Below, piece by piece: positions 13,037 to 22,050 of a DNA stretch of 59,463 nt. The notes beneath the pieces were generated by a model. The model was not told the origin of the DNA, searched no databases, and saw only the letters and a list, made by a program, of their open reading frames with translations. Positions within the stretch are counted from its first letter, which is position 1. Every line of letters starts with the position of its first letter. The stretch comes from a virus: positions 1-59,463 of the IMG/VR virus record IMGVR_UViG_3300042330_000238; one strand, given 5' to 3'. The position numbers and the translations under genes are program-made.

Positions 13037-14489
13037 TAAAGAAGGAAGAGAAAAGTTAATTAGTGGTGTAAATAAATTACATGATGCAGTAGCTTCTACT
13101 ATGGGTCCTAATGGTAGAACTGTAGTAATACCAGATGAAGATAGTTATGGTAAATATAAAGTTACTAAAGATGGTGTTTCTGTAGCAAGACAAGTTAAAT
13201 TAAAAGATCCTGTTGAAAATATAGGAGCTCAATTAATTAAACAGGCTGCTGAGAAGACTGTTGAAGAAGCTGGTGATGGAACAACAACTGCAACTGTATT
13301 AGCCACAACGTTTGTAAATAATCTTAAAGATTTTGAATATGTAGAAGTTGTTAAAGCATTTGATGATATAATTCCTAAAGTATTAGTAGAATTAAAAAAT
13401 AATTCAAGAGAATTAAAAAAAGAAGATATTAAACATGTTGCTAGTATTTCAGCTAATAATGATGAAGTAATTGGTAATATTATTCAAGACTCTTATAATC
13501 ATTCTGACATTATTAAAATTGAACAATCTAATAATATTACAGATGTTATAGAATTAATTGAAGGAATGAATTTAAATGTAAGTTATTTTTCAAAACATTT
13601 TATAAATAATGAAAAGAAAGGTACTTGTGAATTAGATAACCCTTATGTATTACTTTTAGATGGAAAACTAGAAAAGTTAGAAAATTTTAGAATTCCATTA
13701 GAAAAAGGTATGGATCAAGGTAGTTCATTATTAATTATAACAGAACACGTACATGAGCAATCATTACGTAAATTGGAATCAATTGTTCTTAGTAACAATG
13801 TTAATTTATGTATTATTAAAACACCTGGTTTTGGTCCACATAGAAAAGACTTAATTAGAGATTTATCTGATTTTACAGGTGCTACTGTAATTAGTGATAT
13901 GACTAAAGAATATAATGATAAAGTATTAGGAAAACTTAAATCTGCAAGTATTAGTAAGAACTCATCTATATTAGTTAAAGATGAAAGCATTGAATTAGAA
14001 GATTTAATTATAACCTTAAAAGAATATTCTAAATCAACAGAATTAACAGACTACGATAAAGAACTATTAAAACAACGTATTGATAATTTAACAGGTAAAG
14101 TATCTATTATTAAAATAGGTGGTAAAACTGAAAATGAAATGAAAGAACGTTATGATAGATATGATGATGCTGTTAAAGCTGTAGCTTGTGCATTAGAAGA
14201 AGGAATTGTACAAGGTGGTGGTATAGCGTTATATAATACTACGATTAATCTTTGTAATTCAAATTTTGGAGAAATTGTAGATGGAATATTTAATGCTTTA
14301 GATAAACCTTCTAATATTATAATGGATACTCGAAATTTTAATTATCAAGAAAAAAATATGTTTGATGAAAATATTATAGATCCACTTAAAGTTACAAGAA
14401 CAGCTTTAGAAAACGCAGTTTCAGTAGCTAAAACAATACTTAGTACTGATGCTATTGTATTAAATGAAATAGAATGGAACAAGAATTAA
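13005..14489 (+). CDS. groEL: GroEL-type chaperonin
   Basis: A full chaperonin of 494 residues (bacterial GroEL is about 548). N-terminal equatorial motifs are intact: TMGPNGR (32-38), TKDGVSVA (54-61) and GDGTTTATVLA with D91, the counterpart of GroEL D87. The hydrolytic Asp (E. coli D398) is D388 in YDDAV, just before ALEEGIVQGGG. The C-terminal IIDPLKVTR supplies the second equatorial Asp. The apical domain (ELIEGMN to VISDM) is complete, with TPGFGPHRK recognisable. About 30 residues are missing after the GGG motif, and the GGM tail is absent. Starts at 13005, 13011 or 13017 are possible. With GroES at 10914 it likely folds capsid or giant virion proteins. Confidence 0.93.
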   Translation: MKMYMEEIYYNKEGREKLISGVNKLHDAVASTMGPNGRTVVIPDEDSYGKYKVTKDGVSVARQVKLKDPVENIGAQLIKQAAEKTVEEAGDGTTTATVLATTFVNNLKDFEYVEVVKAFDDIIPKVLVELKNNSRELKKEDIKHVASISANNDEVIGNIIQDSYNHSDIIKIEQSNNITDVIELIEGMNLNVSYFSKHFINNEKKGTCELDNPYVLLLDGKLEKLENFRIPLEKGMDQGSSLLIITEHVHEQSLRKLESIVLSNNVNLCIIKTPGFGPHRKDLIRDLSDFTGATVISDMTKEYNDKVLGKLKSASISKNSSILVKDESIELEDLIITLKEYSKSTELTDYDKELLKQRIDNLTGKVSIIKIGGKTENEMKERYDRYDDAVKAVACALEEGIVQGGGIALYNTTINLCNSNFGEIVDGIFNALDKPSNIIMDTRNFNYQEKNMFDENIIDPLKVTRTALENAVSVAKTILSTDAIVLNEIEWNKN

Positions 14490-16741
14490 ATGGATTATAT
14501 AATTTTAATAAATACCAAACTCCTTTAACTGAAGAACTTAAAAATTCTTTACATAAAGAAGTTTGGTTAGATTTATTAGAATATATTAATTCTATTGAAT
14601 TTATTAAACGATTAATTGCTCCTGAAGAAATTAGAGGTTTTGCTAAAGACAGAACTAAAGATGAAGAATACGATGATGGTAGAATTAAAGTACGTGTAGA
14701 CAATCCTCACATACTTGAGGATATGGATTACTTTAGAGAACGTGCTTTGTTTTTTGAAAAGCATGGTAAGTATACACTACTTCATCCTAATCCAAATCCT
14801 AAATCAGATTATGCTTTATTTTGGAAAGAAGAACTTCGTCGTTGGAAAAATGGTGTAGTACGTGAATCTGATGGAGAATGGATTCCAGGTCAATTATATT
14901 TTTATTGGAACTATAGTCCAATATGGTTAGTAGAAACAGTAGGTATTACTAAAGACGGTAAAAAGAAAGGTGAACGTAGAAGAAAGTTTCCAAAACCTTG
15001 GTTAGGTGATTATTTATTTTATCACTACATGGAACAAGGTAGACAACGTGGACAACATGGTAAATTATTAAAAACTCGTGGAGTCGGATTTAGTTTTAAG
15101 ATGGGAAGTATCTCACCATGTAATATGTATACACTACCAGGATCAGGTAACCCTAATTTTCACTTAGCTTCTGAAAAAACATTCTTATCAGGAGATAAAG
15201 GTATATGGGGTAAAGTACTTGATACTTTAGACTGGATTGCTGAAACAACACCCCTACCTAAAATGCGTTTAGTAGATGATACTAGAAACATGTATATTCA
15301 ATTAGGATTTAAAGATGAGTATGGTACACGTAAAGGTATTATGTCTTCAGTATATGGTATATCACTTAAAGATGCACCTGAGAAAGCAAGGGGTATTCGT
15401 GGACCATTAATTCATTATGAAGAAGATGGTTTATTTCCTAATCTTGAAAAAGCATGGAATGTAAACTTAAAAGCTGTGGAAGATGGTGATGTAGGATTTG
15501 GATATATGCTTGCAGGTGGGACAGGTGGTACTGAAGGAGCTTCGTTCGAAGGTTCTGAAAAACTATTCTATAGTCCAGGTGCATATAATATATATGGTAT
15601 TCCAAATGTCTATGATAAAAATGCTACAGGTGATTCATTATGTGGATTCTTTTGGGGAGGTTATTTAAATCGTAATGGATGTTACGATGAAACAAATGGT
15701 GAGCCTGACGTAATTAAATCTTTGATTGAAATTCTTAAATCAAGATTTAATATTAAATATAGTTCTACAGATCCAAATGCAATTACACAAAAGAAAGCGG
15801 AAGAACCTATTACACCTCAAGAAGCTATTATGCGTACAGAGGGTACAGTATTTCCTGTTGCAGACTTAAAAGATTATTTAGAATCTGTAATGATGCAAAG
15901 AGATACATTCTTAGCTGAACATTATGTAGGTGAATTAATAAGAGGTCAAGATGGTAAATTAAAATGGAGACTTAATTCAGATAAATATCCTATTAGAAGT
16001 TATGATAAAGATACAGCTAATCGTGAAGGATGTTTAGAGATATTTGAAATGCCTAAAGAAAATGCTAATGGTGAAATACCTCGCAGTAGATATATTGCAG
16101 GAATTGACCCTATTGATGCAGACGCAGGAACATCTTTATTTAGTATATTAGTTATGGACACTTTTACAGATAGAATTGTAGCTGAATATACTGGTAGACC
16201 TAAACTTGCTGAAGAAGCTTATGAGTTAGCTTTACGTATTTTAGAATTTTATAATGCTGAAGCAAATTATGAAAGTAACTTAAAAGGTTTATTTAGTTAT
16301 TTTGATAAACGTAACTCTTTACATAGATTGTGTGACGTACCTCAAATATTAAAAGATATGGAATTTGTAAAAGGAACTAATCTTTATGGTAATAAAGCAA
16401 AAGGTACTTTAGCAAATGCTCGTGTAAATAAATGGGGTAGAGTACTTCAAGCTGACTGGATGTTAACTAAAGCACATGGAGAAGATGAAAATAAATTAAA
16501 TCTTCACACATTAAGAAGTATTCCTTATATTGAAGAATGTATTAAATGGAATGCTGATGGTAACTTTGACCGTGTATCTGCAGGTATTATGTTAATGATA
16601 TTACGTGAAGATAGATATAAAAGAACACAAAGTGCAATAAAAAATCAAGATAAAAAATTAGATACTTTGTCTAATGATAATTTTTTTAACAAGAATTACA
16701 ATAAATCAAAAGCTATTGACGAAATGAAAATAAAGTATTAA
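14474..16741 (+). CDS. terL: Terminase large subunit
   Basis: This 755-residue packaging motor has an N-terminal ATPase and a C-terminal RNase H-like nuclease. A variant Walker A region KTRGVGFSFKMG lies at about 203-214, Walker B with catalytic Glu in IHYEED at about 313-318, and the first nuclease Asp in YIAGIDPIDAD at about 540-550. The aromatic WIPGQLYFYWNYSPIW stretch near 139-154 is typical of crAss-like and related TerL proteins. It overlaps GroEL by 16 bases. It cuts concatemeric DNA and pumps it through the portal encoded next. Confidence 0.92.
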   Translation: MEQELNGLYNFNKYQTPLTEELKNSLHKEVWLDLLEYINSIEFIKRLIAPEEIRGFAKDRTKDEEYDDGRIKVRVDNPHILEDMDYFRERALFFEKHGKYTLLHPNPNPKSDYALFWKEELRRWKNGVVRESDGEWIPGQLYFYWNYSPIWLVETVGITKDGKKKGERRRKFPKPWLGDYLFYHYMEQGRQRGQHGKLLKTRGVGFSFKMGSISPCNMYTLPGSGNPNFHLASEKTFLSGDKGIWGKVLDTLDWIAETTPLPKMRLVDDTRNMYIQLGFKDEYGTRKGIMSSVYGISLKDAPEKARGIRGPLIHYEEDGLFPNLEKAWNVNLKAVEDGDVGFGYMLAGGTGGTEGASFEGSEKLFYSPGAYNIYGIPNVYDKNATGDSLCGFFWGGYLNRNGCYDETNGEPDVIKSLIEILKSRFNIKYSSTDPNAITQKKAEEPITPQEAIMRTEGTVFPVADLKDYLESVMMQRDTFLAEHYVGELIRGQDGKLKWRLNSDKYPIRSYDKDTANREGCLEIFEMPKENANGEIPRSRYIAGIDPIDADAGTSLFSILVMDTFTDRIVAEYTGRPKLAEEAYELALRILEFYNAEANYESNLKGLFSYFDKRNSLHRLCDVPQILKDMEFVKGTNLYGNKAKGTLANARVNKWGRVLQADWMLTKAHGEDENKLNLHTLRSIPYIEECIKWNADGNFDRVSAGIMLMILREDRYKRTQSAIKNQDKKLDTLSNDNFFNKNYNKSKAIDEMKIKY

Positions 16742-16755
16742 ATGTTTATTTTTGT

Positions 16756-16786
16756 TTTGAATTCTTATTAAAATTTTGTATATTGC
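16756..16786 (+). promoter_or_regulatory. Promoter of the portal gene
   Basis: TTTG (16756-16759), 19 bases, then TATATTGC (16779-16786), one base from the TAnnTTTG consensus. The portal ATG is 24 bases further on. Confidence 0.65.
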
Positions 16787-16809
16787 AAAGTTTAATAAAA
16801 TTATAACAT

Positions 16810-19200
16810 ATGAGTCGTATAAATAACATACAACAACCTAGACAGAAACTTCCGTATAAACAAAAAAATAAAGATTGGCGTAAAGACAATTTAGATTTTG
16901 CAGACAGACATTCTTTTTATTATAATTCAGAAGTACGTCAAACATTAAAAAATAAAATTATAAATTTAAATCTTTATAATGGAATTGTTGATGTAAGAGA
17001 TTTAACAAATGTTGTTAATCCAAATCAACTTGATGCATCATATGTACCTGATAACATACCTCATCATCCAATTGTAGTTCCTAAAATTGATTTACTTTGT
17101 GGTGAAGAAATTAAAAGAAGATTTGATTGGTCTGCTGTTGTTGTAAACAGTGATGCTATTACAAAAAAAGAAGAAGATAAAAAAGCTTTTTTAATGCAAC
17201 GTCTTACAGAATTTTTAGAAGCTAATTATTCTGACGATGAATTAAAAACTAAAATGGAGGAACTTGGTAAATATATGAAATATAGTTGGCAAGATCTTCG
17301 TGAGAAGATGGCTAATCAAATATTGAAATATTATTGGCAAGAACAAAACATGGCTGAAAAATTTAATAAAGGATTTAAAGACGCTTTAATTATGGCTGAA
17401 GAAGTTTACTTAGTAGACATTAGTCATGATGAACCAGTATTAACTAAATTGAATCCTTTAAAAGTTCACGCTGTACGTTCAGGTAATTCTGATAGATTAG
17501 AAGATGCTTCAATTGTTATTATAGAAGATTATAAGTCTCCTAATCAATTAATAGATGAGTATTATGATGAATTAAAATCTGAAGAAATTGATACTCTTTT
17601 ACATTATAGTACAAACTCATCAAAAGGTGCTTATTCTGAAGATACAGATAATCATACATTATTTAGAGATTCTACTGAGAATATTGGAATGTATGAAAGT
17701 CTTTTAGATTTAGCAGAAGTTAATGGTCATGTGTTTGGTAAAAACTATACAGATATTAATGGTAACATTAGAGAGCTAAGAGTAAGATGGAAATCATTAC
17801 GTAAAGTTAAAAAAATAAAATTTTATGATGAATATGGTCAAGTTCAATATCGTTTTGAATCTGAAGAATATATTCCTGAAAAAACATTAGGTGAAGAATC
17901 TACTGACTTTTGGATTAACGAAGGATGGGAAGGAATTAAACTAGGTAAAGATATTTATCTTAAAATGAGACCTCTTCCTGTTCAATATGTAAAAGCAAAC
18001 AATCCTTCAAAAGGACATTTAGGTATTATAGGACAAGTTTACAATACTAATCAAGGTAGAGCAGTATCATTAATGGATAGAGCTAAAAACTATCAATATA
18101 TGTATGATGCATTGTGGGATAGATTAAATAAAGCTATTTCTACAAATTATGGTAAAATACTTGAATTAGATTTAGCTAAAGTTCCTGCAGGTTGGGAAAT
18201 TGAAAAATGGATGCACTTTGCAGTAGTAAATAAGATTGCTGTAATCGATTCATTTAAAGAAGGTAATCATGGTGCTGCTACTGGTAAACTTGCTGGTGGT
18301 ATGAATGCTATGGGTGGACGATCTATTGATATGGAAACTGGAGCATACATTCAACAACATATTCAGTTACTTGAATTTGTTAAAATGGAAATGGGTGAAA
18401 TATGTGGAGTATCTCAACAACGTCAAGGACAAATTTCAAATAGAGAAACTGTTGGTGGTGTAGAACGTTCTGTAAATCAATCGAGTCATATTACTGAATA
18501 TTGGTTTATGTTACATGAATCATTAAAAATAAGAGTATTAGAAGCATTTCTTGAAACAGCTAAAGTTGCATTAAGAGGTATTGAAAATAAAAAAATTCAA
18601 TATATATTAGACGATCAAACTATTGAAATTCTAAATATGGAAGGTGAAGAATTTGCAGAATCTGATTACGGTATTCTTGTAACTAATACACCTAAAACAC
18701 TTGAACTTGAACAAGCTATTAAACAATACGCACAAGCATTTATTCAAAACGGAGGTTCAATGTCTACAATTATGGATATTTATTTTAGTCCTTCATTAAT
18801 GGATATGCGTCGTAAATTAGAAACTGCTGAAGAAGAAATGTCTCAACGTCAATCTGCATCTGCAGATGAACAAAACAAAATAGCTCGTGAACAAATGCAA
18901 ATGCAACAAGAAAACATTGTAGCAGAACGTGAGTTAAAAGATTTAATAAATCAACGAGATAATGAAACTAAAGTTTATCTTAAAGAATTAGAACTATCTG
19001 TACAACCTGAAGTAGGTGATGATGGTATTGAAAATCCTTTAGATAGAGAAAAGTTTAATTTAGATGTTGAAACAAAAAGAAAAGATTATATTACTAAAAT
19101 GAAAGCTTTAGATAACGATATGAAAAAACATAAAGATCAAATGGATGCTAAGAAAGTTGATCAATCTATTGCTAGAATTAAAAAGAAAACAAGCAACTAA
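16810..19200 (+). CDS. Portal protein
   Basis: A 796-residue protein in the portal position, directly after TerL. The size fits the large portals of crAss-like phages. It has an N-terminal polar arm (about 1-60), a central alpha/beta region with VPKIDLLCGEEIKRR near 95, and a GRAVSLMDRAKNYQYMYDAL helix near 416-435. The stretch ICGVSQQRQGQISNRETVGG near 532-551 resembles the tunnel-loop/clip region common in this family. The last 130 residues are coiled-coil, Gln/Glu/Lys-rich. The ring forms the DNA entry gate at one capsid vertex. Assignment rests on position, size and general pattern. Confidence 0.85.
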   Translation: MSRINNIQQPRQKLPYKQKNKDWRKDNLDFADRHSFYYNSEVRQTLKNKIINLNLYNGIVDVRDLTNVVNPNQLDASYVPDNIPHHPIVVPKIDLLCGEEIKRRFDWSAVVVNSDAITKKEEDKKAFLMQRLTEFLEANYSDDELKTKMEELGKYMKYSWQDLREKMANQILKYYWQEQNMAEKFNKGFKDALIMAEEVYLVDISHDEPVLTKLNPLKVHAVRSGNSDRLEDASIVIIEDYKSPNQLIDEYYDELKSEEIDTLLHYSTNSSKGAYSEDTDNHTLFRDSTENIGMYESLLDLAEVNGHVFGKNYTDINGNIRELRVRWKSLRKVKKIKFYDEYGQVQYRFESEEYIPEKTLGEESTDFWINEGWEGIKLGKDIYLKMRPLPVQYVKANNPSKGHLGIIGQVYNTNQGRAVSLMDRAKNYQYMYDALWDRLNKAISTNYGKILELDLAKVPAGWEIEKWMHFAVVNKIAVIDSFKEGNHGAATGKLAGGMNAMGGRSIDMETGAYIQQHIQLLEFVKMEMGEICGVSQQRQGQISNRETVGGVERSVNQSSHITEYWFMLHESLKIRVLEAFLETAKVALRGIENKKIQYILDDQTIEILNMEGEEFAESDYGILVTNTPKTLELEQAIKQYAQAFIQNGGSMSTIMDIYFSPSLMDMRRKLETAEEEMSQRQSASADEQNKIAREQMQMQQENIVAERELKDLINQRDNETKVYLKELELSVQPEVGDDGIENPLDREKFNLDVETKRKDYITKMKALDNDMKKHKDQMDAKKVDQSIARIKKKTSN

Positions 19201-19218
19201 ATGCTATTAGAATTTTTT

Positions 19219-19251
19219 TCCAAAGGTTAATTAAATCAATTAATCTTTGGA
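19219..19251. promoter_or_regulatory. 14-bp hairpin overlapping the -33 box
   Basis: TCCAAAGGTTAATT (19219-19232) pairs with AATTAATCTTTGGA (19238-19251) around a five-base loop, with a single G-T pair. Its right arm contains the TTTG of the following promoter. No T-tract follows the stem, so a classic terminator is unlikely on the plus strand. Confidence 0.7.
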
Positions 19252-19277
19252 ATTTAATTCAAAATGTATTATATTTG
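19246..19277 (+). promoter_or_regulatory. Promoter of the scaffold/capsid unit
   Basis: TTTG (19246-19249), 20 bases, TATATTTG (19270-19277). The ATG of the scaffold-like gene is at 19311. No other promoter is seen before the capsid gene at 20415, so it probably drives both. Confidence 0.82.
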
Positions 19278-19310
19278 CAAACTTTATAAATAACCTTAAA
19301 ATAAATTAGA

Positions 19311-20384
19311 ATGGAAGAAGATAATTTAGAAATGGGTATGTTTGATAATTTGGAATTAAACTTTGAAGCTGATATTCCAACATTTGAAGAAGACATTGAC
19401 CCACAAGATTTAGAAAATAATAATGACGATATTAATGATGTCACTGAGGATGATGATAATCCAGGGGAAGTAAGTGATGAAGAAGATGATTCAAATGAAG
19501 GTAGTGATGATGATGAAGACGCTAGTTCTTCTTCCACTATTTATTCTTCGCTAGCTACAGTCTTATCAGAACAAGGATTACTACCTTCGTTGGACATCGA
19601 AAACACAAAAATTGAAACAGTAGATGACTTTGTTGAAGCATTTAAAAAAGAATCAGAAATACAAGCTGATTTAAAATTAAATGAATATTTAGCAAATATT
19701 GACATTAATGCTGTTGCACAAAGTAAACAAAAGATTGCAGAATATAGTTCTATTGATGAAAATTCTTTATCAGATAATTTGGAATTAGCAAAACAATTAA
19801 TATATCAAGATTATGTTAATCAAGGTATAGGTGAAGCTAAAGCGACGAAATTGTTAAATCGTTTAATTGATTTAGGTGAAGATGCAATTTTAGAAGACGC
19901 TGTTGATTCATTAAGTTCTTTAAAAGAATTTGAAACACGTCAAATTGAATATCAAAAAGAACAATATAAAGTTCAATTACAAGAACAAGAAAAACAACAA
20001 AAAGAATTAGATGAAAATCTTAAAAAAATTATTTTTGAGAAAAAAGATTTAATTAATGGTTTTAAACCAACTAAAGCTTTTCAAGAAAAAGTTTATAAAT
20101 CAATTAATGAAGTCGTAGGTAAATCACCTGAAGGACATTTTGAAAATAAATTTATGAGAGATCGTAGAGCTAATCCTTTAGAATTTGAATCACGTATGTA
20201 TGCATTTTATGAGCTTACAGATGGATTTAAAGATTACTCAAAATTAATAACACCTGCTAAATCTAATGCAATTAAAGAATTAGAAAAAGCAGCTAAGAAA
20301 ACAACTATTGTTGATGGTGGTACTCCACTATGGGCACAAGATTCAAACAGTTACGATAACATCGGTTCAGTGTTGAATTTATAA
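19311..20384 (+). CDS. Putative capsid scaffolding protein
   Basis: A 357-residue protein between portal and capsid, the normal place of a scaffold. The first 75 residues are extremely acidic and low in complexity, with runs of Asp, Glu and Ser. The middle (about 95-200) is helical, and residues about 200-245 form a Gln/Glu/Lys coiled coil (EYQKEQYKVQLQEQEKQQKE). The last 100 residues are mixed and end GSVLNL. Acidic N-terminus plus coiled coil is typical of scaffolds removed before DNA packaging. A fused protease is not visible. Confidence 0.72.
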   Translation: MEEDNLEMGMFDNLELNFEADIPTFEEDIDPQDLENNNDDINDVTEDDDNPGEVSDEEDDSNEGSDDDEDASSSSTIYSSLATVLSEQGLLPSLDIENTKIETVDDFVEAFKKESEIQADLKLNEYLANIDINAVAQSKQKIAEYSSIDENSLSDNLELAKQLIYQDYVNQGIGEAKATKLLNRLIDLGEDAILEDAVDSLSSLKEFETRQIEYQKEQYKVQLQEQEKQQKELDENLKKIIFEKKDLINGFKPTKAFQEKVYKSINEVVGKSPEGHFENKFMRDRRANPLEFESRMYAFYELTDGFKDYSKLITPAKSNAIKELEKAAKKTTIVDGGTPLWAQDSNSYDNIGSVLNL

Positions 20385-20414
20385 TAAGTACACAATTAAA
20401 ATAATTATAAAACT

Positions 20415-21926
20415 ATGAGTTTAGGAAAATTTGTAATGACCAAAGGTAAAGCTTGGTCAGGTATGACACTTAAAAACCACATTGGTGCTATTTTCGGAAG
20501 TCAACCACAATTAATCTCACCTTTAACAACTGTGTTGTTACAAAATTCAGGAATGAAAAACTTAGATACAACTTTATCTTTGTTCCCTGAAAAGGTATTA
20601 CCTACTTCTGACGATTTCGTTTGGAAAGTAGTTGGTTCTGATGAAAGAAACATTCCACTTGTTGAAGCAAGATACAATGGTTCTGTTGTTACAGATGCTA
20701 CTGTAGGTGTAGGTGCGGCAAGAGCTACTTTTGAATTAGTATTTGCTGAAAAATGGTTCACTAAAATGCATTTGATTGCAGGTCATAGACCAGACGTATA
20801 TCAAATGAGAATTCTTGAAGAGCCTTATGAAGAAGGACAACATTACGTTTATACTTGTGAAGTATGGGGTGGTCAGGAATCGTTAGCTGGTATTCCAGGT
20901 GATGAACTTTTACCAGGAATGAAATTCTCTATTGAGGGTGCTCCTGTAGAAGACGAGTTATCAATTCAAGGTGCAGGTATTCAATTTACTTCTCCTTACT
21001 TAATGAGAAATTCAGTTACTTCAATTCGTATGGAACATAAAGTTTCAGGTAAAATGATTGACTGTAAAGTTGAACCAGTTTATTTTGCAGGAATTGAAAC
21101 TAGAGATCCTAATACAGGAAAAGTACACAAATCTGTAACTTGGATGCAAGAAGTATATTGGCAATTTGAAAAAGCTTTATCAAGAATTAAATCAAGAACT
21201 GTTATGTTTGGAAAAACTAACCGTGATGAAAATGGTCGTTTCTTGAATAAAGGTAATGCTAATATTGAAATTAAAGCAGGTTCTGGAATTAGAGAACAAA
21301 TGGAAGTGTCTAACACTACTACTTATAACAAATTCTCTATTCGTTTATTAGAAGATTTATTATCTGAATTATCAGAAGGTAAATTAGATTGGACAGAAAG
21401 AAAATTCATGTTACGTACAGGTGAAAGAGGAGCTGCTCAGTTCCACAGAGCTGTAACACAATTAGCGTCAGGTTGGTCAGCAATTGGATTTGATAATACA
21501 AACCAAAATGCTATCAAACAAACAACTTCAAAATTCCATAGTAATGCATTTGTTGCAGGATTCCAATTCACTGAATGGAAAGCTCCTAACAACATTCATG
21601 TTATGTTAGAAGTTGATCCAATGTATGATGATAAAGTTCGTAATAAAGTATTACACCCAGATGGTGGAGTAGCAGAATCTTATAGATATGATATTTTATA
21701 TATTGGATCTATGGAAGAGCCAAACATTCAAAAAGTTAAAGTTAAAGGTTCTGATGAATTACGTGGTTATATTGCTGGTATTCGTAATCCTTTTACTGGA
21801 CGTAGAGGTGGTGAAATGCAATTAATGGAAGATAGTGCTACTATGACAGCATTATGTGAAGGTTACGGAGCAATGGTTAAAGACCCTTCTCGTACTGCAA
21901 CATTAAAACCATCAATTATTGACTAA
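20415..21926 (+). CDS. Major capsid protein, HK97-type
   Basis: A 503-residue protein of the size and composition of crAss-like major capsid proteins. It starts MSLGKFVMTKGKAWSGMTLK and includes DDFVWKVVGSDERNIPLVEA (57-76), a helical 'spine' stretch (SVTWMQEVYWQFEKALSRIK, about 239-258), and a C-terminal RNPFTGRRGGEMQLMEDSAT. Its codons are richer in C and G than those of nearby genes, in line with very high expression. A double hairpin at 21941-22025 follows, a strong 3' end for an abundant mRNA. Assignment by position and pattern. Confidence 0.9.
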   Translation: MSLGKFVMTKGKAWSGMTLKNHIGAIFGSQPQLISPLTTVLLQNSGMKNLDTTLSLFPEKVLPTSDDFVWKVVGSDERNIPLVEARYNGSVVTDATVGVGAARATFELVFAEKWFTKMHLIAGHRPDVYQMRILEEPYEEGQHYVYTCEVWGGQESLAGIPGDELLPGMKFSIEGAPVEDELSIQGAGIQFTSPYLMRNSVTSIRMEHKVSGKMIDCKVEPVYFAGIETRDPNTGKVHKSVTWMQEVYWQFEKALSRIKSRTVMFGKTNRDENGRFLNKGNANIEIKAGSGIREQMEVSNTTTYNKFSIRLLEDLLSELSEGKLDWTERKFMLRTGERGAAQFHRAVTQLASGWSAIGFDNTNQNAIKQTTSKFHSNAFVAGFQFTEWKAPNNIHVMLEVDPMYDDKVRNKVLHPDGGVAESYRYDILYIGSMEEPNIQKVKVKGSDELRGYIAGIRNPFTGRRGGEMQLMEDSATMTALCEGYGAMVKDPSRTATLKPSIID

Positions 21927-21940
21927 TAATAATTGGTTAA

Positions 21941-22025
21941 GTGCCTCTCTACACAATCTGCTGTAGAGGTGCACTATAAAATAATAAAAGTTTTAATTGG
22001 GAGTTCTTTAAAAACTCCCTTTTTT
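21941..22025 (+). terminator. Tandem hairpins and terminator after the capsid gene
   Basis: First hairpin (21941-21974): GTGC and CTCTACA pair with TGTAGAG and GCAC. Second (21999-22019): GGGAGTT pairs with AACTCCC, then TTTTTT (22020-22025). The second is a standard intrinsic terminator; the first may protect the mRNA 3' end. Confidence 0.88.
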
Positions 22026-22050
22026 AAAATAATCTTAAAAGGAAGAAGAG

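Noticed and set aside
13715-13990. 91-codon leftward frame inside GroEL
   Set aside because: It lies fully inside a clearly conserved chaperonin gene on the other strand.
11676-14489. An intron around the GIY-YIG gene at 12247
   Set aside because: The flanking frames end and start normally, no group I core elements were found, and no neighbouring protein appears split.
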